DNA of 64,000 nucleotides from Chitinophaga niastensis (GTDB taxonomy: Bacteria > Bacteroidota > Bacteroidia > Chitinophagales > Chitinophagaceae), in NCBI RefSeq assembly GCF_003014755.1, contig NZ_PYAW01000004.1, positions 558,001 through 622,000 of the forward strand. The letters run 5' to 3'. Made by a program: the position numbers and the translations under genes. Positions 9,136 through 17,774 of this stretch are shown piece by piece. The notes beneath the pieces are model-generated. The model was given only the letters and a program-made list of their open reading frames with translations, made no database searches and was not told the DNA's origin. Within the stretch, counting starts at the first letter, position 1. Every line of letters begins with the position of its first letter.

Positions 9136-9330
9136 GGCTATCCCATTTTCTTCACCATACAGTTTGCTATGATGCATCAATAGTTGTCAGTTTGGTGAAA
9201 GTGTTAATTCACTCATCCCCATCATGATTAAGGTTGAGCTTTGTCCTCTTAACCTATCCGTTGACAGGATATGGTTTGTCCACACCGTATTATCTGATCA
9301 GGGCAACACCTGCGTGGTTGTAAAACATTT

Positions 9331-9822
9331 TTATTTCTCAGCAATTTCTTTGATCTGACTCCCCCCCACTTTGCCAACAAACGCTTCGTTTAGACGTTTA
9401 TCTCTTCCATAAATAGCCATATAAGGCACTCCAATCGCCTTGAAATAATCTGAAAAAAAATTATCGTAATCCAACCCTACGGCCATATTTGGGTATTTTC
9501 TTAATTGGTAATGATCATAAAATCCTTTCATCTCCGGAAAAGGAGCAGTAGTGAAAATATAAAACTGGATATCCTTCAGCGATGGCATATTTTCAATAAT
9601 TTCATCCATCTGTGCACGGGAATAAGGGCAATTAGGTCCGAAATAGAATAATACAATTGGCTTTCCAGCAGGTATGGATATTGTATTCAAATGAGTAATA
9701 CTGTCTGCCAGTAGCAAATTAAAGGACGGCATGGATTTGCCTTTCAATACGGTTTTTTCGGGCTCCCGGCCAAAGCAACCACATAACCCAACCAACAGTA
9801 GTAAGATAATAGCGTTTTTCAT
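9331..9822 (-). CDS. Redoxin-like lipoprotein with a CxxS active site
   Basis: 163 residues. The lipoprotein signal is MKNAIILLLLVGLCGC, with the lipidated Cys at residue 16. The thioredoxin-like fold follows: LFYFGPNCPYSRAQ carries the active site Cys65-Pro-Tyr-Ser68, and VPYMAIYG near residue 130 gives the cis-proline. The second active-site cysteine is replaced by serine, so the protein cannot form an internal CxxC disulfide. Monothiol forms usually act through mixed disulfides or with a partner cysteine. It is 71 bases downstream of a MauE-like gene and upstream of the cysteine-peptide genes, all on the minus strand. MauE-plus-redoxin pairs are a known electron-transfer arrangement, and the peptides are candidate substrates (inference). 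Confidence 0.82.
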   Translation of the reverse strand: MKNAIILLLLVGLCGCFGREPEKTVLKGKSMPSFNLLLADSITHLNTISIPAGKPIVLFYFGPNCPYSRAQMDEIIENMPSLKDIQFYIFTTAPFPEMKGFYDHYQLRKYPNMAVGLDYDNFFSDYFKAIGVPYMAIYGRDKRLNEAFVGKVGGSQIKEIAEK

Positions 9823-9893
9823 TTTTTTGATTGTTGAATCGTAAAATAAAATTCTGAAAAATTATTTTATTCATGTAAATCCTTTAACCTTGA

Positions 9894-10337
9894 TTAACTA
9901 TAAGAGGAGGGGAGTTCTTTAGCTTGCATCAATCGTTTTCCTATTGCAATACCCGCCAATGCCAGTGCAATAAAAATTCCATTAAATATCAAGTGTGCTT
10001 TCCACGAAAGTATTTCTAATACGCCTCCGCAGCTGCAGGGAAGTTGTTCATTAAAGTTTAGAATAAAAATAATATACCCGGTAAATATCAGCATCAACCC
10101 CAAGGCGGCGTATAGCCCTTTTAAGCGCCAACGGGGAATAACTAATAAAACAGTCACTACAAATTCTGACAACGGCAGCATCCAAGAGATCCAACGGGAA
10201 ACAGGTGCTAGTAAAGGAGATGTGGCAATTTGTTCTTTAAAAACAGGATAATCCATTACCTTACTGATACCAGTATATAAAAACAGGATAACAAATAACA
10301 ATGCAATGATCTCTACAATATTTTTCCGGATATTCAT
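9894..10337 (-). CDS. MauE/DoxX-like redox-associated membrane protein
   Basis: 147 residues with four predicted membrane helices (about residues 8-25, 52-68, 75-95 and 112-132). The conserved features are an early GISKVMDY segment, typical of MauE/DoxX proteins, and PCSCGG with Cys101 and Cys103 before the last helix, followed by SWKAHLIFN. Such proteins are thought to pass electrons or thiol oxidation across the inner membrane to a periplasmic redoxin. The adjacent redoxin lipoprotein (9331-9822) is the obvious partner. The upstream neighbour on the same strand is the FAD/membrane fusion gene, which ends 73 bases away, so the three may form one transcript. Confidence 0.85.
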   Translation of the reverse strand: MNIRKNIVEIIALLFVILFLYTGISKVMDYPVFKEQIATSPLLAPVSRWISWMLPLSEFVVTVLLVIPRWRLKGLYAALGLMLIFTGYIIFILNFNEQLPCSCGGVLEILSWKAHLIFNGIFIALALAGIAIGKRLMQAKELPSSYS

Positions 10338-10410
10338 ATTTATTGCAGTTTTAATTTTTAAAGGCCTCAGTGAATAGCTTCGTATTTGTCTTTTATGACT
10401 GTCTTCAAAT

Positions 10411-13400
10411 TTATGTTCCTGATAAGTATGACTTTGAAATCATAGTCTCTGGACTCTGGACTTCAGGTGTAGAACTCATTGCCGCTTTAATGATGAATTC
10501 CATGAATAAAAAAGCAAACGATTCAGTAACTATGATAGGGAACATTTGAAACCTGAGAGCAATGGGCGAAGCAAAAACACTGAACCCAAAATTAATCAGC
10601 CACAAACCTATTATCAGTATCAGGCTCTTAGAGAGCAGTGGATATTGTTTGTTGCCTTGCAGGAGAATAAAACCCAACGCACTGAATAAGAAGAGTACAT
10701 TAAATATACCTGCCAATAAAGGATAGAAATCAAGTATAGTTACTTTAAAATCTTTAAAATGACTGTGTATTTTGTTGCTTTTATATCCAAACCAGATCTT
10801 AGCTATTGGCTCTACAGAGTCTACTCCCATATTATAGGTTTCGAGGAATTCAACCGGCGGAACATAATATTTTATGGCGTTGGGCCACAAATAGTATCGG
10901 GCAAATGTTAAAGGGTATTGGCGAATCAGGTAACTACCGTAACCCGCGTACAAAGGTGCCACTGATGCCCATCTTTTTAGCTCTCCTGCAGCAGTATCCT
11001 TTTTAAACTGTTCTTTCATGTAGTGCTGCAAAGGAGTACGGCCATCCCACATATATACTGTACTGGCCAGTACCATTTCATCCGGATGTGTTCTTACATC
11101 GCGAGTTGTATCAAAATAGTGACGTACCATCTTATCCAATTGCAGGAACCGCTTTGGTACCGGTTTTACATCCACGCTATCTATATAGCGGTAAGCATAC
11201 ATGGCATTGTTTGCCATTTGCCAGCCAGTAAAAGGTGTGAACTGGCGTTTCCCTGACAGCTCATAATATTTGGAACTGGTATATCGTACAAAAGATCCTA
11301 TTAGTACAATACATAGTGCCAATCCAGTTAATTTCAGTAATACGCGTTGCTTCGATAATAGGAAAGCAATACATGCTATTATAGGATAGTACAAGGCATT
11401 GTATCGTATCATAAAAGCTAAGAATAATACTACCGCATGTAATACTATCAAACGGGTAGTTGGCCGGTATATGATCCACAGCAACAGGGTAAACCATATC
11501 AAACTGAGTGATAGAAACATCGCATCACTGGATACATAGTTGCACAGGTACAGAAATACCGGGTTAAACAGCATATACCCGAATAGCAATATTTTAACAG
11601 GTTTACCCGGGTTGTAAAAATAGAACATTGTAAACACCAGTGATAAAACGCTCACTTGCAATAACAGGTATTGAAACGCTACCAGCGCGGTATCTGAATG
11701 TGTGAAAACGCTGAATAACCGCAGGAACATCGAATAACCAATGGGGTAGGTGTTAATATCAAAATTATGATAAGCTGTTTCCAGATATACATAAGAATCT
11801 CCATTGATAAAGCCTGCATAAGGGTATAAATATTTAAAAACAACCAACTGCAGGATGATGCCAATAATGCCAATCTTCACAAACCACTTATAAGCCGGAT
11901 TTTTAAATATATAATTCCAGAGATTTAGATGCCATATTGGTTCTTGCATAGATGATTTGTTTTCTGTATTGACTGCTTCTTTTTCGCCCGCTTTCTCCTC
12001 ATGATATTCCTGCTCCGTATTAATCGACCATATATTGGCTTTATCTGTGATCCCCGCATAAATATTATCTACCGCCACCATAGCTGTCAGCATGGAGTGA
12101 TCGGAGTTGTTGTATTTATGCATTCCATTTCTTCCTACCAGGAAAATATTTTCAAATCCATCAATATATTGTCGGATGGTATCAAACCTATCATACGTTC
12201 CAAAGTAAGCAGGATATGTTTTTTCCATACGCAGTACTGTAGTATCCAACACATTGGCAACAGCTGCCAGCCCTATCTTCTCCAGTTCACTAATAGCCAG
12301 TTGTTTAATTTCTTCATCCTTCAGGTTCCAGAAGGCATCTTGCTTATTGCAGAAGAATTCCATACCCACCCAAATTGTATCCGGGTCTTTCACCATATAT
12401 GGGCTCCAATTGTTGAATAACTGTATGCGCCCTACTTTTACGGCTTGTTCCTGTATATAGATCCAGGTATCTTCCAGTTTCAATGGCTTCCATTCTCCGG
12501 TCTTTTGATCTAAGAAGGACAGCTGTTTCAGCAAAATGCCCACGGTAATAAAATCCCGGTACTGGAGGCCTGCTGCTACTTCCTTCACTTCATCAGGTAT
12601 AGTGCCGTCCATACTTGCAATCAACTCCTGCACCGGCATGGTGGAAAAGAAATAATCGCCTTCCAGCAAACTGGTTTCACCGGTTATATTGTTGATAGCT
12701 GCAACAGCGGCTATCTGGTTATTATTATACGATGTATAGATACGTTTGACGTCGTGATGCATTAATATTTTACCTCCCATTTCTTCTACCTGCCTGGCTA
12801 CTTCTTCCCACAATTGTCCTGGTCCGAATTTGGGATACAGGAACTGTTCAATTAAACTGGTCTCTGTATTTTTTTGAGTAATATCATCACCCTTTTTATT
12901 GCGCTTCATGAGCGTCGCAGCTGCATGCTGAATGGCTTTACTGATAGATACACCTTTGATGCGCTGTGCGCCCCATTCGGCAGAAATAGCATTACAAGGA
13001 ATGCCCCATACTTTCTCGGTATAATCTTTAAAAAAGAGCTCATATAAAGTATGACCAAAACGATTGATCATAAAATCTTCCAGTGTTTTTTCCGGTTTGC
13101 GGGGGAATAACTGCGCTTTCAGATAAGAGAACATGATCGAGATGGTTCTCAGTAACCCAAGTTTACGCAGCGTATCTATCGACAATTGAATAGGATAAGC
13201 AAAGAATTTGCGCAGGAAATAGATCCTGGATAAACGTTTGCGCAACAACATCACTTTATCAGGATCTTTTCCCACGTTGTCTGCTTGGATAATTGATTCA
13301 GCATCTATCTTATTTGATTTATTTTGGTAACTGATGTTAAAGTTACTTTGCCCTTCAGTTTGCACCGGCATAATATTGAACCACCAGTTCATTACCCGGT

Positions 13401-13590
13401 CCGATTTAGAAAAGAAACGATGCCCGCCAATATCCATCCGGTTACCCTTATAGTTAACTGTTTTGGAAATACCACCTATATCTCCGGATTTCTCCAGAAT
13501 GATAGGTATTATATCGGTTCTCTTTAATAATTCGTAAGCGGCAGTGAGTCCTGCCGGACCAGCACCAATAATGATAGCCTTTTTACTCAT
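10411..13590 (-). CDS. FAD-dependent amine-oxidase-fold oxidoreductase fused to a polytopic membrane domain
   Basis: 1059 residues. Residues 1 to about 530 form an NAD(P)/FAD oxidoreductase of the protoporphyrinogen-oxidase / UDP-galactopyranose-mutase-like group. They show the dinucleotide motif IIIGAGPAGLTAAYE, ILEKSGDIGG and GGHRFFSK, and close with NSDHSMLTAMVAVDNI. After a charged linker (about 535-560) comes a domain of about 500 residues with around ten membrane helices and acidic INGDSYVYLETAY early on, like GT-C / ArnT-type glycosyltransferases acting on lipid-linked sugars. The two halves are normally separate proteins, and the frame is open throughout. A role in modifying and transferring a lipid-linked sugar is plausible but unproven. 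It may lead the transcript into MauE and the redoxin. Confidence 0.82.
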   Translation of the reverse strand: MSKKAIIIGAGPAGLTAAYELLKRTDIIPIILEKSGDIGGISKTVNYKGNRMDIGGHRFFSKSDRVMNWWFNIMPVQTEGQSNFNISYQNKSNKIDAESIIQADNVGKDPDKVMLLRKRLSRIYFLRKFFAYPIQLSIDTLRKLGLLRTISIMFSYLKAQLFPRKPEKTLEDFMINRFGHTLYELFFKDYTEKVWGIPCNAISAEWGAQRIKGVSISKAIQHAAATLMKRNKKGDDITQKNTETSLIEQFLYPKFGPGQLWEEVARQVEEMGGKILMHHDVKRIYTSYNNNQIAAVAAINNITGETSLLEGDYFFSTMPVQELIASMDGTIPDEVKEVAAGLQYRDFITVGILLKQLSFLDQKTGEWKPLKLEDTWIYIQEQAVKVGRIQLFNNWSPYMVKDPDTIWVGMEFFCNKQDAFWNLKDEEIKQLAISELEKIGLAAVANVLDTTVLRMEKTYPAYFGTYDRFDTIRQYIDGFENIFLVGRNGMHKYNNSDHSMLTAMVAVDNIYAGITDKANIWSINTEQEYHEEKAGEKEAVNTENKSSMQEPIWHLNLWNYIFKNPAYKWFVKIGIIGIILQLVVFKYLYPYAGFINGDSYVYLETAYHNFDINTYPIGYSMFLRLFSVFTHSDTALVAFQYLLLQVSVLSLVFTMFYFYNPGKPVKILLFGYMLFNPVFLYLCNYVSSDAMFLSLSLIWFTLLLWIIYRPTTRLIVLHAVVLFLAFMIRYNALYYPIIACIAFLLSKQRVLLKLTGLALCIVLIGSFVRYTSSKYYELSGKRQFTPFTGWQMANNAMYAYRYIDSVDVKPVPKRFLQLDKMVRHYFDTTRDVRTHPDEMVLASTVYMWDGRTPLQHYMKEQFKKDTAAGELKRWASVAPLYAGYGSYLIRQYPLTFARYYLWPNAIKYYVPPVEFLETYNMGVDSVEPIAKIWFGYKSNKIHSHFKDFKVTILDFYPLLAGIFNVLFLFSALGFILLQGNKQYPLLSKSLILIIGLWLINFGFSVFASPIALRFQMFPIIVTESFAFLFMEFIIKAAMSSTPEVQSPETMISKSYLSGT

Positions 13591-13598
13591 AGTTGGAC

Positions 13599-14023
13599 GA
13601 TATTAGCTGTGAGTCTGAAAAACAAAAGATGATCACTTCCATTGGAAGAGGATATTAGTTTTTCTCTGTACTATTTTTGTTTAATAGTATAGTGTGTAGA
13701 TAATCTATAAAATAGATATATAATACATACATCAGTAGTTTAGGGTTATGTACTATAGTGCCAGATGATGAATGCATACACCCTGGAGGTGTATCAGGAA
13801 TTACAGTGATTATTTTATAATGGTTATAATGGAATTACAGTGTTCTTTATTCGAAAGGATTTTCAGGTAGCCGGTTATACAGTGGCTCAACAGCATATTC
13901 CAAACATTACACCCTTTCTACATGCTGCCTGATGCTTTCCTATGTAAATGTCGGGATATTTAAAATCCAACACTTACGTTTCAGGTATAAAAAAGATGCT
14001 TATAAGGGAGTAATTGGGTATTA
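13599..14023. repeat. Duplicated intergenic block, copy 1
   Basis: This block occupies most of the 607-base gap 13591-14197. It matches 18012-18319 over its length (for example ACATCAGTAGTTTAGG, ATTACAGTGATTATTTTATA and TGCTTATAAGGGAGTAATT). Copy 1 has about 110 extra bases around 13845-13950. It lies directly upstream of the FAD-fusion start codon, so it probably contains that gene's promoter. Positions 14024-14197 hold the promoter region of peptidase 2. I see no gene in the gap. Confidence 0.8.
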
Positions 14024-14097
14024 ATGCAACTGACAGATCTACAGATGAGGAAAGAGCTGTAGAAATACCCGGATCAAAGAATCTTGTGTGTTTTTCT

Positions 14098-14108
14098 TAT
14101 TTTTTGTA
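14098..14108 (+). promoter_or_regulatory. Conserved upstream box of peptidase gene 2 (possible -7 region)
   Basis: TATTTTTTGTA, 100 bases before the ATG at 14198, is identical in sequence and spacing to the box at 4617-4627. The flanking leader is also recognisably shared (TGTAATTTATATA before both starts), so the duplication included the promoter. Confidence 0.35.
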
Positions 14109-14197
14109 CCTTATATATCTAAAGAAACCAATGCCAGAGTAGGGACTTTACTGCTGTAATGATTGTTGTTTACATGTAATTTATATACGCTTTATCT

Positions 14198-16888
14198 ATG
14201 AAACATTTCATTGTAAGTATCCCATTTGTTTTTTATTCGATCTGTTGTTTTGCTCAAAAGCCCCCCATTGATACCAGTGTTTTTGATAAATGGCCATCAG
14301 TTAGGTATGCAGCTATTAGTAATAATGGAAATTACGCTTTATATACTATCTATAATCAACCGGTAAACAGCCGTACTTTGATATTGCAAGCCATCCACAA
14401 TAATTGGAAAATGGAGCTACCCGTTACTGATTATTCAACATTTACTCAGGATAGTCGCATGGCTGTTTTTATGAAGTCGGGAGATAGTTTGTGCCTGCTT
14501 ACATTGGGAACTTCTGCTATTGAATATTTGCCCCACGTCAGTTCTTTCTGGCTTTTTAAGCAGGATGACGGGGAATGCCTGGCTTACCAGTTAAATACTA
14601 AGGGGAAGGAGCTGGTAGTACGGAACATGGCAACTGGCAGACAAAAATCTTTTACAGGAGTGACGAATTTTTTGTTGAGTAATGACGGTAAGACGTTACT
14701 GCTGCAAACGGAGTCAAAGAAGGATAGTGCGATAACACAATCGTTGAACTGGGTGAACCTTCCAGATGGTAATATGATTCCTATCTGGTCTACAGGACCA
14801 GGTGAGCAGAGAAGTAAAACCGACAACTTTGTTTTTGATGCTACTAATAAACAGCTGGCGTTCGTAGTACAAGCCAAGGTGAATAATCAGGCAGCAATTT
14901 CTTTCTGGTATTATAAATCTGGAACCGATAAAGCTATCCTACTGGCCAATAACCAATCGGCCGGCATAGACCCTGGTTTGCGATTAAATAATATTATTAG
15001 TTTTAGTAAGGATGGCAGTAGGATTTTTTTTAGGTTAAAAGAAAAGGATGCTCCAAAACCTAATCCCGATGCAGTAAAAGTGGATATCTGGAGTTATACA
15101 GATCCAAAATTGCAGTCGCAACAATTAGAGGAATTAGACAACGGAGAACAAGGTGGTTATACAGCTGCTATCCAATTAGAAGATCATCACATTATCCGGT
15201 TGACGCAGGAAGATGAAATCGATTATATGCGATTTTTCGAAGTTAAATCGAATGATATTGCATTTACCTGCCATAGGAAAGGAGCTATGGAAGAGGTAAA
15301 TTGGAATACACTTGGTAAGGGTACTAACTATTTAATAAATACGAGAAATGGAGATAGAATACAAGCAGATGGAGATTTTTCATTTGTGCAATCAGGAGGG
15401 AAATATGTCATTTTATTGAACAAAGATGTATTTAGTTATGAAGTTGCAACCGGCGTGACCCGCAATATTACCCAATCCCTCCCTATTCCCCTGGTTGATA
15501 ACGAATCGGACGATAATCCTCTTCCCAAGCCTCGTGGGCTTAGTGTAGCAGCCTGGTTAGATAATGAGGAGGCAATACTTATCTGTGACAAGTATGATAT
15601 CTGGCAGGTGGATCCGGCGGGGAGAAAGCCGGCTATTAACCTTACCAATGGTTATGGTCGCAAACACAACATTGTATTTCGCCTCACTGATGAGAGGAAG
15701 TATGATGATAAGTCCATCACTAATAACGCAAAACTTATTTTAACTGCATTTGACCGGACGACTAAAAACAGCGGTTTTTACAGTATTGTATTGGGTCGTA
15801 ATGGGGATCCTGAGCGGTTGACTATGGGGCCATATACCTTTAGCCTTGCATCTTCCGCCCGGGATACAGCAATATATATTGTGGAACGTAGCAACGCCAG
15901 TCAGTCGAGGAACTACTTTTGGACGTCAGATTTTAAAACCTTTATACCGGTAAGCGATGTTTACCCTGAAGCTGCCTACAACTGGCTGAGCTCAACATTA
16001 ATCACCTGGAAAACCTTTGATGGATATTCCACACAAGGGGTGCTGTATGAACCAACGAACTTTGATCCGAAAAAGAAGTACCCGGTAATTTTTTATTATT
16101 ATGAAAAAATGTCGGATGAGCTAAATCAATATCGGGAACCTGAAGCTTCTCCAGGTTGGATAAACATTCCCTGGTTTGTTAGTAATGGTTATTTAGTTGT
16201 TACTCCTGATATTCATTATACTGTGGGTGAGCCTGGGAAAAGTGCTTATAATTCGGTTGTTTCTGCCGCAAAATACTTAGCTAAATTCCCTTGGGTAGAT
16301 GCTGCTAAAATGGGAATACAGGGACATAGTTTTGGGGGATACGAAACGAATTATATTGTAACGCATACCAACTTATTCGCTGCTGCTATGTCCGCATCAG
16401 GAATAGCTGATTTAATTAGTGATTATGGATCTCTAATGAGAAACGGAGCGAGTCTGCAATTTTTTTGTGAAGTAGATCAGTTACGGATAGGCCCTACGCT
16501 TTGGCAAAGACCGGATTTATATATAAAAAATTCCCCTATTTTTCGTGCAGATAAAGTGACCACACCACTTCTATTGATGAACAACAAGGAGGATGCTGTG
16601 GTGCCCTTTGCCCAGGGAGTAGAATTCTTTACTGCGTTGCGTCGCCTTGGTAAAAAAGCCTGGATGCTGCAGTATGACGGAGAAGCGCATTCACTTGTAG
16701 ATGAAAAAGCAACCAAGGACTTTACCATCCGGGTTACGCAGTTTTTTGATCATTATCTGAAAGGCGCACTACCACCTAAATGGATGACAAAGGGTATACC
16801 TGCTAAAATGAAAGGAATAGATGATGGATTGGAATTAGATGATAGTATAAAGACTCCCGGGACTGGATTATTATCAACAATTAAATGA
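14198..16888 (+). CDS. Secreted S9-family prolyl oligopeptidase-like serine peptidase, copy 2
   Basis: 896 residues, a close paralogue of the gene at 4717. The signal peptide MKHFIVSIPFVFYSICCFAQ is followed by a propeller-like region and a C-terminal alpha/beta hydrolase domain. The triad is intact: Ser711 (GHSFGGYE), Asp799 (NNKEDAVVP) and His831 (GEAHSL). Divergence from copy 1 is spread over the protein and is greatest in surface segments of the propeller (around residues 300-400), while the catalytic domain and C-terminus are nearly the same. Both copies look functional. Like copy 1, it converges on small cysteine-peptide genes, here two, separated from them by a perfect long hairpin. 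No SusCD pair lies before this copy. Confidence 0.93.
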   Translation: MKHFIVSIPFVFYSICCFAQKPPIDTSVFDKWPSVRYAAISNNGNYALYTIYNQPVNSRTLILQAIHNNWKMELPVTDYSTFTQDSRMAVFMKSGDSLCLLTLGTSAIEYLPHVSSFWLFKQDDGECLAYQLNTKGKELVVRNMATGRQKSFTGVTNFLLSNDGKTLLLQTESKKDSAITQSLNWVNLPDGNMIPIWSTGPGEQRSKTDNFVFDATNKQLAFVVQAKVNNQAAISFWYYKSGTDKAILLANNQSAGIDPGLRLNNIISFSKDGSRIFFRLKEKDAPKPNPDAVKVDIWSYTDPKLQSQQLEELDNGEQGGYTAAIQLEDHHIIRLTQEDEIDYMRFFEVKSNDIAFTCHRKGAMEEVNWNTLGKGTNYLINTRNGDRIQADGDFSFVQSGGKYVILLNKDVFSYEVATGVTRNITQSLPIPLVDNESDDNPLPKPRGLSVAAWLDNEEAILICDKYDIWQVDPAGRKPAINLTNGYGRKHNIVFRLTDERKYDDKSITNNAKLILTAFDRTTKNSGFYSIVLGRNGDPERLTMGPYTFSLASSARDTAIYIVERSNASQSRNYFWTSDFKTFIPVSDVYPEAAYNWLSSTLITWKTFDGYSTQGVLYEPTNFDPKKKYPVIFYYYEKMSDELNQYREPEASPGWINIPWFVSNGYLVVTPDIHYTVGEPGKSAYNSVVSAAKYLAKFPWVDAAKMGIQGHSFGGYETNYIVTHTNLFAAAMSASGIADLISDYGSLMRNGASLQFFCEVDQLRIGPTLWQRPDLYIKNSPIFRADKVTTPLLLMNNKEDAVVPFAQGVEFFTALRRLGKKAWMLQYDGEAHSLVDEKATKDFTIRVTQFFDHYLKGALPPKWMTKGIPAKMKGIDDGLELDDSIKTPGTGLLSTIK

Positions 16889-16946
16889 ATAGGATGATAG
16901 ATTTAGAAAGAGCAATATACGTGATATCCGCTATCAAAGAGGCCTC

Positions 16947-17000
16947 GTTTCAAAAGGGAACCACCACAAAAGTAGTTTTGTGGTGGTTCCCTTTTGAAAC
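16947..17000. terminator. Perfect 25-bp inverted repeat between convergent peptidase 2 and peptide copy 4
   Basis: The left arm 16947-16971 begins GTTTCAAAAGGGAACC. The loop is GTAG, and the right arm 16976-17000 is its exact complement, ending GGTTCCCTTTTGAAAC. It lies between the plus-strand stop at 16888 and the minus-strand stop at 17068, as a bidirectional terminator would. It is the best-preserved member of the hairpin family beside the peptide genes and is longer than most intrinsic terminators. Confidence 0.75.
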
Positions 17001-17067
17001 AATTGATTAAATAGACGTGCATTATATAGGCAAAGCATCTTTCCGCGCTGGCAGTAGGATGCCCATT

Positions 17068-17301
17068 TTATAGATGCGGCGTTATATAAGTTAAATTGCA
17101 AACGGCAACTGGGTCAGTAGTACAAAATGAAGTCACGCCTGAAAAGGGAGTAATAGTATAGTTAAGTTTTACGGGGCAATGATCGGATTTTGTAGTGCTA
17201 CAATATATTACACCTCCCAAAGTCTTTGCTTTAACGGCCAATCCACCACCAACTACAGCTACAACTGCAATGACAGCCAGCATAATTCTTGCTTTTTTCA
17301 T
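17068..17301 (-). CDS. Small secreted four-cysteine peptide, copy 4
   Basis: 77 residues from ATG at 17301. The signal is MKKARIMLAVIAVVAVVG, then GGLAVKA. The mature part has the four conserved cysteines (IYCS, HCPV, SFCTT and VCNL). It is a few residues shorter than its relatives in the middle and at the end, and it ends TYITPHL instead of the family's HVTVxQ. The upstream block is conserved at 17309-17375. It is the member nearest to peptidase 2 and converges with it across the perfect hairpin. The function is unknown. The strict cysteine spacing despite other divergence suggests selection on a disulfide-bonded fold. Confidence 0.75.
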   Translation of the reverse strand: MKKARIMLAVIAVVAVVGGGLAVKAKTLGGVIYCSTTKSDHCPVKLNYTITPFSGVTSFCTTDPVAVCNLTYITPHL

Positions 17302-17534
17302 ACGAATAGGCGCTTTTTAAATCAAAAAGCTAAACTTTAATTTTACAATTCGCTTACTCTGTTCTGATGGTTTTCGGCTACCCCATTTTAATCACCACAT
17401 TATTTGCTAAGATGCATCAATAGTTACCTGTTAATATGCTTTTAACCTTATAAATATCAGCTATCAAACGATTACTTAAATAGCCCGCATCTTTATGCAT
17501 AACATCTTTCTGCGCTGGTTATAAAATGCCCATT

Positions 17535-17774
17535 TTATTGTACTACGGTTACATGGACTGCAAAATTGCAACAGCCAACCGGGTCAGTTGTACAAAATGA
17601 AAGTGGAGCATTTATATTAGTGGTAGTGGTTTTGTTTAATAATACAGGACACGTACATGTAGCTTTTGTGCTACAGAATAGGCGCGCTCCCCAAGTCTTC
17701 GCTTTAACGGCTAATCCGCCGCTAATAACTGCTACAACTGCAATGGCAGCCAGCATGGTTCTTTCTTTTTTCAT
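17535..17774 (-). CDS. Small secreted peptide with six cysteines, copy 5
   Basis: 79 residues from ATG at 17774. The signal is MKKERTMLAAIAVVAVIS, then GGLAVKA. The mature region keeps the four family cysteines (LFCS, TCPV, SFCTT and CCNF) and adds two: one giving CTC near residue 40-42 and one giving the pair CC near 70. It could therefore hold a third disulfide. It ends HVTVVQ. The distal upstream sequence out to about 17985 matches that of copy 3, so these two genes occupy equivalent places in the two blocks. Only half of the usual hairpin signature (ATCAAACGATTACTTAAATAG) remains downstream, at about 17463-17485. Confidence 0.76.
   Translation of the reverse strand: MKKERTMLAAIAVVAVISGGLAVKAKTWGARLFCSTKATCTCPVLLNKTTTTNINAPLSFCTTDPVGCCNFAVHVTVVQ

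Noticed and set aside
11679..12460. ORFs at 11679-11873, 12001-12420 and 12254-12460
   Set aside because: They lie in other frames or on the other strand inside the FAD-fusion gene, whose frame carries consistent domains.
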